Assembly: GCA_038256935.1 (NCBI GenBank)
Contig: JBBSJV010000029.1
Coordinates: 1-15,081, forward strand
DNA length: 15,081 nt
From: JBBSJV01 sp038256935
GTDB lineage: Bacteria > Patescibacteriota > JACMRA01
Reading direction: 5' to 3'
The notes under the pieces were generated by a model. That model had not been told where the DNA came from and did not search any database. It worked only from the letters and a program-made list of their open reading frames with translations. Below, in pieces: positions 1 through 6,627 of the stretch (position 1 is its first letter; every line of letters begins with the position of its first letter). The position numbers were made by a program, and so were the translations under genes.

Positions 1-1
1 C

Positions 2-136
2 AACGGGTATTCAAAGAACTTTGAACTACATCTAAAAGAATGTGAATGGAGATGGAACAAGAATGAAACAGAACTCTTTGACGAACTTAAAACTATCTTC
101 AATGATTATCTTAAATATTTTAATTTGCTAGCCTAG
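2..136 (+). mobile_element. C-terminal end of an IS1595/ISXO2-like transposase (partial)
   Basis: An open frame enters from the left edge and ends at TAG (134-136), giving 44 residues. It contains the segment FELHLKECEWRWNKNE. The HLKECEWRWN pattern is typical of the extreme C-terminus of IS1595-family (ISXO2-like) DDE transposases, in which a helix follows the catalytic glutamate region. The catalytic residues lie outside the window, so completeness cannot be judged. The right inverted repeat of the element should lie between 137 and about 230; a G-rich stretch (about 172-193) sits there, but without the left end I cannot define the terminus or a target duplication. The next gene starts only about 95 bp downstream, so the insertion may have replaced its promoter. 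Confidence 0.72.
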
Positions 137-231
137 AGCCTTGTTTATTATTATTATATCTTGGTTTTTTGGTTTGGGCAAGGGGGAAAGGGTTTATTGA
201 CACAGGTTGAGATTAAGGTTTGAATATAGTC

Positions 232-999
232 ATGAACCCGATCTTATTAGATTACATCCAAAGGTTTCAACAAGAGCCAATTAAGTACCCTGATAAATTT
301 TATACCCAGCTGGAGATTAATGAATATATCGACAAACTACCTTATATTTTTGAAGTAGAAATATTTTGCCTTAGGCTTTTACTAGCTTATCTACGGGAGC
401 ATAAAATCTGTATTTACTCAGACTACGATACCGATGCAGTGACAGCTACGGCGACTATGTATTGGGGGCTAAGAGATTTTGGTTTTAAAGAAGAAAACCT
501 GACTTTTTATGCCCCAGATAGATTTATTGAAGGGTATGGGATGAATCCCGAAGCGGCCTCTAAGCTAGTTGATGTGTGTGATCTGATCATCTCCGTCGAT
601 TGCGGGATTAACTCAGTCAAAGAAGCTGAAGTGATAGGTAAAAGCAATAAATGTGATCTAATTATCACCGATCACCACGCCACAACAGGTCAGATCCCTA
701 AGGCTATGGGGGTAATCAATCCAAGGCTTTCAGGTTTTTACAACCAAAATTCAAGTGTCTTTGAAGAACGGCAAAAATCAAGCCAAGAAACTATTCATCA
801 GCTGCACAATTCTCTGTCAAAGGAGTCTAATTTAGATCAAGCAAAACTAAAAATATGGCTAGAAAAATTCAAGTTTAGTCCAGACAACGTAGCTCAAAAT
901 CCTACTCAGTTTTTGTCAGCTTCTGTCACTGGAGTGGGGGTGGCTTGGTTTTGTCTTGTCTGGTTTGGGTATATGCTGGAGGAAATTGCGGTAGAGTGA
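232..999 (+). CDS. recJ: Truncated RecJ-like DHH-family phosphoesterase
   Basis: RecJ proteins are single-strand-specific 5'-3' exonucleases of the DHH family. Visible motifs, numbered from ATG 232, are DYDTD (64-68), PDRFIEGYG (95-103), SVDCG (121-125), the signature DHH (147-149) and VINPRL (161-166), so the metal-binding half is intact. The usual glycine after DYDxD is Ala69. About 70 residues, mostly charged or polar, separate VINPRL from the conserved GVGVAWF segment, far more than in typical RecJ. Translation stops after 255 residues, whereas RecJ normally exceeds 550; the rest of the DHH domain, DHHA1 and the OB fold are missing, and no frame in 1000-1105 resembles them. A TTG at 220 is in frame just before an upstream stop, but ATG 232 fits better. 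It is either a decayed gene or a lineage-specific short DHH protein. The IS fragment upstream favours decay. Confidence 0.75.
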   Translation: MNPILLDYIQRFQQEPIKYPDKFYTQLEINEYIDKLPYIFEVEIFCLRLLLAYLREHKICIYSDYDTDAVTATATMYWGLRDFGFKEENLTFYAPDRFIEGYGMNPEAASKLVDVCDLIISVDCGINSVKEAEVIGKSNKCDLIITDHHATTGQIPKAMGVINPRLSGFYNQNSSVFEERQKSSQETIHQLHNSLSKESNLDQAKLKIWLEKFKFSPDNVAQNPTQFLSASVTGVGVAWFCLVWFGYMLEEIAVE

Positions 1000-1105
1000 G
1001 GTTAAAGCTTTTTAATTGTATTCGGAAAAAAGATTATAAATTATACTGCTCTAGTTTTAATACAATGTTAATAAAGTCGGAATTACTTTTATATATTGTA
1101 ATAAA

Positions 1106-1357
1106 CTAATCTGATTCTCTTTCCAGTTGCTCGATTTTTTGTTTTAAGCATTTGTAATTTTTTACTCTAAAGTTTGAAATGTCATACAGATACAGTATAT
1201 GATATTTATCATTAGGCCTGGCTTGATTATTCGCTTTAGAATTATAATATTTTGCTATTTGGTCGTTAATCATTTCAATTCTCATTGCGTCTTGATTTAT
1301 TTCGTTTATAGTGGGTATTCGGGAATCATGGGTGTGAAATATCGCTCCAAATAGCAT
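1106..1357 (-). CDS. Small hypothetical ORF, possibly the body of a phase-variable gene
   Basis: This gives 83 residues from ATG 1357 to TAG 1106, of a family I do not recognise. It starts MLFGAIFHTHDSRIP and ends in a charged, possibly coiled-coil helix (CLKQKIEQLERE). There is no signal peptide or membrane helix. The frame stays open upstream of ATG 1357 for 37 more codons, straight through the heptanucleotide repeat, until TAA at 1466-1468, but it holds no ATG there. A different-frame ATG at 1453-1455 lies just upstream of the repeat and would join this frame if the repeat gained one unit or lost two. The real protein may therefore be longer, beginning with a run of QQTTNNK heptapeptides. 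Coding status is uncertain, and it could instead be a remnant of a larger gene. Confidence 0.4.
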   Translation of the reverse strand: MLFGAIFHTHDSRIPTINEINQDAMRIEMINDQIAKYYNSKANNQARPNDKYHILYLYDISNFRVKNYKCLKQKIEQLERESD

Positions 1358-1387
1358 AGGCTCGATTGATATTAAAGTTTGAAATTT

Positions 1388-1448
1388 TGTTTGTTGTTTG
1401 TTGTTTGTTGTTTGTTGTTTGTTGTTTGTTGTTTGTTGTTTGTTGTTT
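1388..1448. repeat. Heptanucleotide tandem repeat (TGTTTGT)8 plus partial unit
   Basis: Eight perfect copies of TGTTTGT run from 1388 to 1443, followed by TGTTT (1444-1448). On the minus strand the unit contains no stop codon in any frame and encodes a QQTTNNK heptapeptide repeat. Because seven is not a multiple of three, each unit gained or lost shifts the frame between the upstream ATG (1455, minus) and the ORF at 1106-1357. Such short perfect arrays are prone to slipped-strand mispairing. Confidence 0.95.
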
Positions 1449-1557
1449 TCAACATGTGGCTTTATTTAGCTCAAGTCAAGTAAGTTTGATGAATATTTGT
1501 GTCTTGTGAAAAGCCTGATATTAAGACATAAAGCAAAGAATAGAAGATAAATTATAA

Positions 1558-3651
1558 CTATTTTGCCAAAATAATCCTTGCATCCAAAATTTTACACCCT
1601 CTACCTTTTTCTAAGACCAAGATCGGGTTGATATCAAGCTCTCTAATCTCAGTAAAATCAGTCAGTAATTGCGAGACCTTAAGCAGGGCATCAACTAGGG
1701 CAACTTCATCCAAGGCGGGCCTGCCCCTAACCCCCTTAAAAATAAGTTTACTTTTTAGCCTCTCAAGCATTTTCCAAGCCTCATCTTCACCGATTGGCAG
1801 CAAAGAAAAAGTCACGTCATTAATCACCTCAACCATAGTTCCCCCGACTCCAACCATGATAGATTTGCCGAGACCTGGCTCAGTTTTGGCGCCAATAATT
1901 ATTTCAAAACCAGACTGAATATCAATCATTTCTGACATCAAAACTCCATTGATTCTAGCTTGTGGGGTATTAGAGTGAATATTTTGTAGCAAACGGGAGT
2001 AGTTAGATTCGATCTGGTCAGGGGCAACATCCAAAATCACTCCACCAACATCAGATTTGTGAACAATATCAGGGGAGACAATTTTTAAAACGAGATTGGA
2101 GTTAAGCTCTTTACTTTTAGCAATAGCCTCTTGTACTGAAGTCACTAAAAACTGGGTTGAAACTGGGAGATTATAAGCCTTAAAAACCCTAGTTGCTTGA
2201 TCTTCAGTAAGATAAGTTAGGTTTTGACTGGTGGCTTGAGATACTATTTGGGTAACAATTTTGTGATCGACACTTGAAGCGCTGCCTTGGCCTTTGTGGT
2301 TGTTGTTAAGGTTATCCAAATATACTTTACGCTCGTATAACTTGGCTAAAGCTTTGGAAGCTAGATCGGGGTAGCTAATGTCACAAACTCCATTAAGGGC
2401 CAAAATATCAACTCCTGGTTTGATCTCTGTATCGCCCATAAAGCTGGTTATAATGGGTTTATTTATAATATTTCTGATTCCCACTATAGCTTTGGCTGTA
2501 GCTTCTATTTGAGTAGAAGTTTGCGGTGTTAAGATAACTTGAAGCATATCAACCTCGGGGGCATGAGTTAGAATATCAAGGGCTGTAGCGTATTTATCTC
2601 TGCCAGCGTCCCCAAGAATATCAATCGGATTATGGGGGTTTATCTGGTTATCTAAAAGCTCTGCCCTAGTAGCATTTGATAGCTCAGCCATTTCTAACCC
2701 ATTCAAACTAAGTGCATCTGTAGTCAGCCCGCCTGGCCCTCCAGCGTTAGTTAGTACCGCCACTTTGTTCCCCCTTGGCAAAGCATTACAAGCAAAAGCC
2801 TCACAGAAATTAAATAAATCCTGGACGTTATAGGCTCTGATGATCCCAGCTTGTCTAAATAAAGCCTCATAAATCAGATCAGAACCACCAAGAGCGCCAG
2901 TATGGCTATTAGCTGCAAGCTGTCCAGCTATAGTTTGTCCAGTTTTTAGGACCACAATCGGTTTGGTGAGCCTGCGAGCTCTAGCCAAAAAATCCTTGCC
3001 AGATAGATCTTCCACGTACATCATAATTACCTTGGTTTCAGGGTCAGTTTCTAAATACTCCAAAATATCAATTTCACTCAGGCTGGTCTTGTTGCCAATG
3101 CTGATAATTTTAGCAAACCCGAGACCTAAGTACTTGGCAAAATCAATCACAGCAGTACACAGCGCCCCACTTTGAGAAATAAAGGAGATATTGCCAAACT
3201 CTGGCATTCTAGAGGCAAAACTAGCATTCATTCCCGTCTTTATGTTCATTGCCCCAAGACAATTTACTCCCACCAAATTAAGTTTGTACTGGGTAACTAT
3301 TTCTTTAATCTGTGACTCAAGCTTTTCTCCCACGGGCCCAATTTCTCTAAAACCTGCCGAAATTATAATTACTGAGTTGACTCCGTTTTCTCCAGCTTCA
3401 ATTAAAGCCTTGACTACAAGCGGTGAAGGTAGGGCTATAATTACCAGCTCAGGAACGTGTGGTAAAGCTGAAAGGGTGGGGTAAAAGTTATCTTTTCCAG
3501 TTTCACCTACCTTAGGATTGATTGCATAAACTAAGCCCCTATAGCCTTGAGTAGTTAGGTTTGTAAATACATCAAAACCCACTCCTTTTTGCCTAGTTGA
3601 AACGCCAATTACAGCAATTGAGCCAGGATTAAAAATTTTCTCAAGTGACAT
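1558..3651 (-). CDS. ADP-forming acetate-CoA ligase (acetyl-CoA synthetase), fused alpha-beta
   Basis: This cytoplasmic enzyme makes ATP by substrate-level phosphorylation: acetyl-CoA + ADP + Pi to acetate + ATP + CoA, via phosphohistidine intermediates. Numbered from ATG 3651 (697 residues), an N-terminal CoA-binding Rossmann domain (about 3-130, FNPGSIAVIGVS) is followed by succinyl-CoA-ligase-like domains. The catalytic SHTGALGGSD (249-258) carries phosphohistidine His250. TNAGGPGG (301-308) comes next, then an ATP-grasp domain from about 470 with LKIVSPDIVHKSDVGG and the second conserved His531, and a C-terminal ELDINPILV. Length and domain order match complete fused enzymes. There is no GNAT domain, which argues against a Pat-type lysine acetyltransferase. 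A GTG at 3657 is two codons upstream, but ATG 3651 is preferred. It ends with TAG. It is divergent from the gene at 3741 across a short intergenic gap. Acetate as substrate is inferred; related acyl-CoAs are possible. Confidence 0.92.
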   Translation of the reverse strand: MSLEKIFNPGSIAVIGVSTRQKGVGFDVFTNLTTQGYRGLVYAINPKVGETGKDNFYPTLSALPHVPELVIIALPSPLVVKALIEAGENGVNSVIIISAGFREIGPVGEKLESQIKEIVTQYKLNLVGVNCLGAMNIKTGMNASFASRMPEFGNISFISQSGALCTAVIDFAKYLGLGFAKIISIGNKTSLSEIDILEYLETDPETKVIMMYVEDLSGKDFLARARRLTKPIVVLKTGQTIAGQLAANSHTGALGGSDLIYEALFRQAGIIRAYNVQDLFNFCEAFACNALPRGNKVAVLTNAGGPGGLTTDALSLNGLEMAELSNATRAELLDNQINPHNPIDILGDAGRDKYATALDILTHAPEVDMLQVILTPQTSTQIEATAKAIVGIRNIINKPIITSFMGDTEIKPGVDILALNGVCDISYPDLASKALAKLYERKVYLDNLNNNHKGQGSASSVDHKIVTQIVSQATSQNLTYLTEDQATRVFKAYNLPVSTQFLVTSVQEAIAKSKELNSNLVLKIVSPDIVHKSDVGGVILDVAPDQIESNYSRLLQNIHSNTPQARINGVLMSEMIDIQSGFEIIIGAKTEPGLGKSIMVGVGGTMVEVINDVTFSLLPIGEDEAWKMLERLKSKLIFKGVRGRPALDEVALVDALLKVSQLLTDFTEIRELDINPILVLEKGRGCKILDARIILAK

Positions 3652-3697
3652 ACACACTAAGGCTAGCTGGAATTTTTAGTTTTGCAAAATCTAGGTC

Positions 3698-3726
3698 TTG
3701 ACCATTCTCGGTTTTTAGTGTTATAT
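3698..3726 (+). promoter_or_regulatory. Predicted sigma70-type promoter for the gene at 3741
   Basis: TTGACC (3698-3703) and TTATAT (3721-3726) are separated by exactly 17 bp. Transcription would begin near 3733, leaving a leader of only about 8 nt before ATG 3741. No Shine-Dalgarno sequence is visible, consistent with near-leaderless translation. Confidence 0.6.
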
Positions 3727-3740
3727 GCCCTTAATAACCT

Positions 3741-4673
3741 ATGCAGTTTGATCGCGATCTTACCAATGAATACCTAGAACAGGTCAATCAGCTACTTACT
3801 CAAGACGAGTACGCAAAGGGGCTGTATGATTTATTTACTCCGTTGCGTAATCTGCTCCTAAACGAGACTGATTTGCTGCCTTTTTCTCTAGCTAAATACG
3901 CTGGTGCTGACAATCGAGTAGCTTTTTTTAGTCAGTGGTTTTATCTGACTGTAAAACTAATTAATGAGCCAGATATTTTAACCAAAGAAAATCAACACTA
4001 CTTCGTCAAAAAAGTCCCGCTAAGATTTCGAGGCGTGCCTAATCTAGAACAACTAGTAGGCCAGGACATTTCTAATATTTTTCAGCCTCGTCAAAGTGCG
4101 ATTTTGTTTCTTAAAACTAGGGATTTAGCCGACTCAATCCTCAAAGAGCATACTTCGCTGGAAAAGTATTTAGGCAAGGAATACCTCAAAATTCTGTTTA
4201 GTTCTGAAGTCTCCTCTGTCAAAAAACTATACGTTGAGCAACAATCTGTTAGCGAGTTTTTGCAGGTCCAAGGTGAGCGAACTGCTTTTGCCAAATTAGG
4301 ACTTCCTTGTTTGATAGGCTTTACCATGTATTTTAATAAGCCTGAACACAGACATATTGGCCAAAGTATCAAATGGGTGCTGCTTGATGAAACCTTACGT
4401 CTTATTTCAGCTTTGCATGAGACTAGCAATACTCAAGAGCTACAAAAGTTTGTCTACGGTTCAAGATTAGGAGAAAAAGAAGAGTTTCTATGGCTGCAAA
4501 AACCAGAAAAAGAGCAGCATAAAATTGCTATGGAAAGTAGTGATGCCAGAGAAATTACCAAAGAATTACGTTTAAAACTAGCAACTACAGCAGAAAACAA
4601 TCTACAATTTGTAAACCTGCCTCAAAGATACTTAGATATGGTCTCAGATCTTTTGAATTGGGTGAGAGAATAA
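3741..4673 (+). CDS. Hypothetical protein, 310 residues
   Basis: I do not recognise this family. The protein is soluble-looking, with no signal peptide or membrane helix, and is rich in amphipathic helices. Its C-terminal third (about 235-295) is highly charged, with many E and K residues. It contains isolated aromatic-rich stretches such as RVAFFSQWFYLTV (59-71) but no nucleotide-binding or metal-binding motif I can name. Codon and base use match the neighbours and the ORF is long and uninterrupted, so it is very probably a real gene. It has its own good promoter (TTGACC-17-TTATAT) and is divergent from the acetate-CoA ligase, which hints at shared regulation but does not establish function. 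The end faces the CsoR-like gene on the opposite strand across about 105 bp without a strong terminator. Confidence 0.8.
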   Translation: MQFDRDLTNEYLEQVNQLLTQDEYAKGLYDLFTPLRNLLLNETDLLPFSLAKYAGADNRVAFFSQWFYLTVKLINEPDILTKENQHYFVKKVPLRFRGVPNLEQLVGQDISNIFQPRQSAILFLKTRDLADSILKEHTSLEKYLGKEYLKILFSSEVSSVKKLYVEQQSVSEFLQVQGERTAFAKLGLPCLIGFTMYFNKPEHRHIGQSIKWVLLDETLRLISALHETSNTQELQKFVYGSRLGEKEEFLWLQKPEKEQHKIAMESSDAREITKELRLKLATTAENNLQFVNLPQRYLDMVSDLLNWVRE

Positions 4674-4778
4674 AGGCTTGAACTCGTACTAATTCTAAAA
4701 ATGATCCAAGAAATATTCAAATTAAAATTGAAGATATCCTAAAGTAAAGTTGATTATTTTGGTATCATATAGATTTAC

Positions 4779-5063
4779 CTAGGATTCCAATCTAAAAATT
4801 ACATTTAATGCTTGATCAATTTGCTTGTCAGAATAGTTTTTGAGATTTGGTAGGACTCCTTTGGAGATGATTTCCTTACAAATCCTTGTTGCTCCACCTT
4901 TTACTGCAAGTATCTGATTAAAAGTGTTATCAGTGACTTGATTGGCCTCAATTACAGTGCTGATTGCATTCATCTGCCCGATGATTTTTTTCATACTCAA
5001 AAGTAATTCCTGTCTCTGCTCTTTCGTTAAATTTATTTTCTGTGGCTTCATATTGTTTTTCAT
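4779..5063 (-). CDS. CsoR/RcnR/FrmR-family transcriptional repressor lacking the classical metal ligands
   Basis: At 94 residues this has the size and layout of the all-helical CsoR (DUF156) family, whose tetramers bind G-tract operators and release DNA on metal, sulfide or formaldehyde signals. The core shows LSMKKIIGQMNAI (22-34) and the hallmark NQILAVKGGA (49-58). Aligned by eye on QIxAV, the copper ligands Cys36, His61 and Cys65 of mycobacterial CsoR become Thr44, Gly69 and Asn73. The only cysteine is Cys62, at a non-equivalent place on helix 2. It therefore should not sense Cu(I) in the known way, and its signal is unknown. ATG 5049-5051 is an alternative start that removes four residues. 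It ends with TAG. It lies upstream of, and divergent from, the fasciclin gene, with a G-tract operator between them. Confidence 0.8.
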   Translation of the reverse strand: MKNNMKPQKINLTKEQRQELLLSMKKIIGQMNAISTVIEANQVTDNTFNQILAVKGGATRICKEIISKGVLPNLKNYSDKQIDQALNVIFRLES

Positions 5064-5102
5064 ATATTATTTTTTTGCTTTACGCAAATGAAATGTGACA
5101 AA

Positions 5103-5131
5103 AAGCCTCTAAACTCTCTTAATCAAGGCTT
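5103..5131 (-). promoter_or_regulatory. Possible leader hairpin upstream of the CsoR-like gene
   Basis: AAGCCT (5103-5108) and AGGCTT (5126-5131) form a 6-bp stem with a 17-nt loop. Read on the minus strand, the stem is followed by a few more T residues, as in a weak terminator or attenuator, 40-68 nt ahead of the repressor start. The stem is short and may be chance. Confidence 0.25.
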
Positions 5132-5171
5132 CTTATTGTTATTGATATTATCAACTAAAGTGAATTATAGG

Positions 5172-5219
5172 ATACGGTAGGGGGGTATAGTTGACAAAAA
5201 AATAAAATAAACTTTTGAT
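5172..5219 (+). promoter_or_regulatory. CsoR-type operator fused to the promoter of the fasciclin gene
   Basis: ATAC (5172-5175), 9 bp containing TAGGGGGG, and GTAT (5185-5188) form a dyad around a G-tract, the general design of CsoR/RcnR/FrmR operators. The -35 box TTGACA (5191-5196) begins two bases after the dyad; 17 bp later is a weak -10, TTTGAT (5214-5219). A repressor bound here would block RNA polymerase. The same arrangement recurs at 8439-8486 with 21 of 25 bases identical from ATAC through TTGACA. The operator is also upstream of the divergent repressor gene, so autoregulation is possible. Confidence 0.7.
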
Positions 5220-5246
5220 GAAGTCAGTACAAATTAAACAATATTT

Positions 5247-6320
5247 ATGAACGAACAAAACAACTCCAACAAAACAATGCTAATTGTCACTTCAGTGATC
5301 GTAGTAGTAGTCATTGCAGGAATCGCAGCTTTTGCCTTTTCTAATATGAATAACAACGATGAAACTGCTATGATGAGCTCACGATCTTCTATGACTTCAG
5401 AAGAAGGAATCATGGTTGGTGGCGCTGCTATGCTTGCCAGCCGTGACATTGTAGAAAATGTCTCAAATGCTTCAAATCTAACTACTCTAGTAAAAGCCGT
5501 AGTAGCTGCTGATTTAGTAGACGCACTTAAAGCTGATGGTCCTTTAACAGTATTTGGTCCAGATAATGCTGCCTTTGAAAAATTGCCAGCTGGAACAGTA
5601 GATACTCTTTTACAACCAGAAAACAAAGATATGCTTGCAAATATCCTTACCTACCATGTAGTAGAAGGAAATTTCAATGTAAATGATCTTAGTGATGGAC
5701 AAAGACTTACAACTCTTCAAGGAGCTGATTTAGTAGTCTACAAACAAAACGGTGTTACAACTATAAATGGCGCTAGAATAACTACTCCTGATATTACTCA
5801 AAAAAATGGTGTAGCTCATGTTATCGATACCGTAATGATGCCACCAGCTGATTCAACAGAAGTCGGAGGTGAAGCCATGCTTAGAAACCAAACTATCGTT
5901 GAAAACGTAGTAAATGCGCCAAATCTTAAAACTCTTGTTGCTGCTGTAACTGCTGCTGATTTAGTAGAAACTCTTAATGGACCAGGACCATTTACAGTCT
6001 TTGGACCAGATAATGCTGCTTTTGCTAAATTACCAGCCGGAACTGTACAAAATTTAGTAAAACCTGAAAACAAAGAAATGCTAAGATCTATTCTTACCTA
6101 CCATGTAGTTGCTGGAAGTTATTCTGTAGAACAACTATTTGATGGGCAAAAACTTGAGACAGTTAATGGAGAAGAATTAACTATTCGCAAAAACGGAAAC
6201 ACAGTTCAAGTAATTGGAAGCAATTCTTCTAACGTTGCAACTATTACTACATCTAATGTTTTCCAAAGCAATGGTGTAGCTCATGTCATCGATACAGTTT
6301 TGATGCCAATGTCAAACTAA
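5247..6320 (+). CDS. Membrane-anchored protein with two FAS1 (fasciclin) domains
   Basis: FAS1 domains are extracellular adhesion or envelope modules. Of 357 residues, 11-31 form one hydrophobic helix (MLIVTSVIVVVVIAGIAAFAF) after a polar N-terminus, so the protein is exported as a membrane-anchored or cleaved product. A Ser/Met-rich linker follows. FAS1-1 (about 67-199) shows GPLTVFGPDNAAF (98-110), ILTYHVVEG (133-141) and NGVAHVIDTVMMP (187-199). FAS1-2 (about 216-354) shows GPFTVFGPDNAAF (247-259), ILTYHVVAG (282-290) and NGVAHVIDTVLMP (342-354). Each domain is preceded by VGGxAML (57-63 and 206-212). The domains are alike at both protein and DNA level, so this is a recent internal duplication. 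No Shine-Dalgarno is seen before ATG 5247. It has an operator-controlled promoter upstream and an intrinsic terminator downstream, so it is probably monocistronic. Confidence 0.92.
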   Translation: MNEQNNSNKTMLIVTSVIVVVVIAGIAAFAFSNMNNNDETAMMSSRSSMTSEEGIMVGGAAMLASRDIVENVSNASNLTTLVKAVVAADLVDALKADGPLTVFGPDNAAFEKLPAGTVDTLLQPENKDMLANILTYHVVEGNFNVNDLSDGQRLTTLQGADLVVYKQNGVTTINGARITTPDITQKNGVAHVIDTVMMPPADSTEVGGEAMLRNQTIVENVVNAPNLKTLVAAVTAADLVETLNGPGPFTVFGPDNAAFAKLPAGTVQNLVKPENKEMLRSILTYHVVAGSYSVEQLFDGQKLETVNGEELTIRKNGNTVQVIGSNSSNVATITTSNVFQSNGVAHVIDTVLMPMSN

Positions 6321-6327
6321 GTATCCA

Positions 6328-6445
6328 CTGATATTTACTAGGCTTAACTGATCTAACTTTCAAAACTCGCTCTTTTAATGTATTAAAATAAATTATAAAG
6401 CTCAGACAGTTGAAAGTCATTTCATCTAAGCCTAATAAAAATCAG
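6328..6445. repeat. Long imperfect inverted repeat (36-bp arms, 46-bp loop)
   Basis: The left arm 6328-6363 and the reverse complement of 6410-6445 match at 29 of 36 positions by hand count. Exact blocks include TAGGCTTA/TAAGCCTA (6339-6346, 6427-6434) and ACTTTCAA/TTGAAAGT (6356-6363, 6410-6417). The loop holds another perfect hairpin, TTTTAAT-GT-ATTAAAA (6373-6388). It begins 7 bp after the fasciclin stop codon. It may be an mRNA 3' stability structure or a MITE-like relic; I see no target duplication at its borders. Confidence 0.75.
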
Positions 6446-6482
6446 ATTATTAGAAACAAACTTAACAAAAAAAATAAGCTGG

Positions 6483-6510
6483 TCCCGGTCTTCGTGCCGG
6501 GATTTTCTTT
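6483..6510 (+). terminator. Intrinsic terminator after the fasciclin gene
   Basis: CCCGG(T) 6484-6489 pairs with (G)CCGGG 6496-6501 around a loop containing TTCG, followed by a T-rich tract (6503-6510). An A-run (6468-6477) lies before the stem. This GC-rich hairpin stands out in otherwise AT-rich DNA and separates the fasciclin gene from dipZ. Confidence 0.8.
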
Positions 6511-6533
6511 ACTAAATTTTTATTATAAATAGC

Positions 6534-6599
6534 TCTAAGCTTAGACGAATCAATTTCGATATTGCATTTTCAAAGATGCTGATCCTCTAAGTTTAGAAT
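6534..6599 (+). promoter_or_regulatory. Repeated 12-bp palindrome and -10 box upstream of dipZ
   Basis: TCTAAGCTTAGA (6534-6545) is a perfect palindrome, and TCTAAGTTTAGA (6586-6597) is the same site with one change; both are preceded by C. Their 52-bp spacing is close to five helical turns, so bound proteins would lie on one face. The second site overlaps a plausible -10, TAGAAT (6594-6599), giving a leader of about 22 nt to ATG 6628; no convincing -35 is seen. I infer an operator pair for an unknown dimeric regulator. The remaining intergenic DNA in 6321-6627 holds the inverted repeat and terminator listed separately. Confidence 0.5.
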
Positions 6600-6627
6600 T
6601 GTTTTTAATTACAATCATTTTTATTAT

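Noticed and set aside
1000..1105. Continuation of the truncated recJ by frameshift
   Set aside because: All three plus frames were read; none resembles the missing RecJ domains, so the end is not a simple frameshift.
1388..1448. CRISPR array
   Set aside because: The units are contiguous 7-mers without spacers, so this is a simple tandem repeat.
1500..1528. Terminator for the acetate-CoA ligase gene
   Set aside because: The TGTCTT/AAGACA stem is only 6 bp with a 17-nt loop and no T-run on the minus strand.
1628..3484. Three plus-strand open frames (1628-1918, 2963-3175, 3191-3484)
   Set aside because: They lie antisense inside the well-supported acetate-CoA ligase gene and encode low-complexity Ser/Leu-rich peptides without motifs.
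4091..4429. Minus-strand open frame of 112 codons
   Set aside because: It is wholly antisense to the intact gene 3741-4673 and has no recognisable features.
4711..4737. Convergent terminator between the genes at 3741 and 4779
   Set aside because: TTCAA/TTGAA (4716-4720, 4728-4732) gives only a 5-bp AT-rich stem without a T-tract, too weak to call.
5234..6073. Two minus-strand open frames (5234-5626, 5816-6073) with similar proteins
   Set aside because: They are antisense shadows of the two duplicated FAS1 domains, which explains their similarity to each other.
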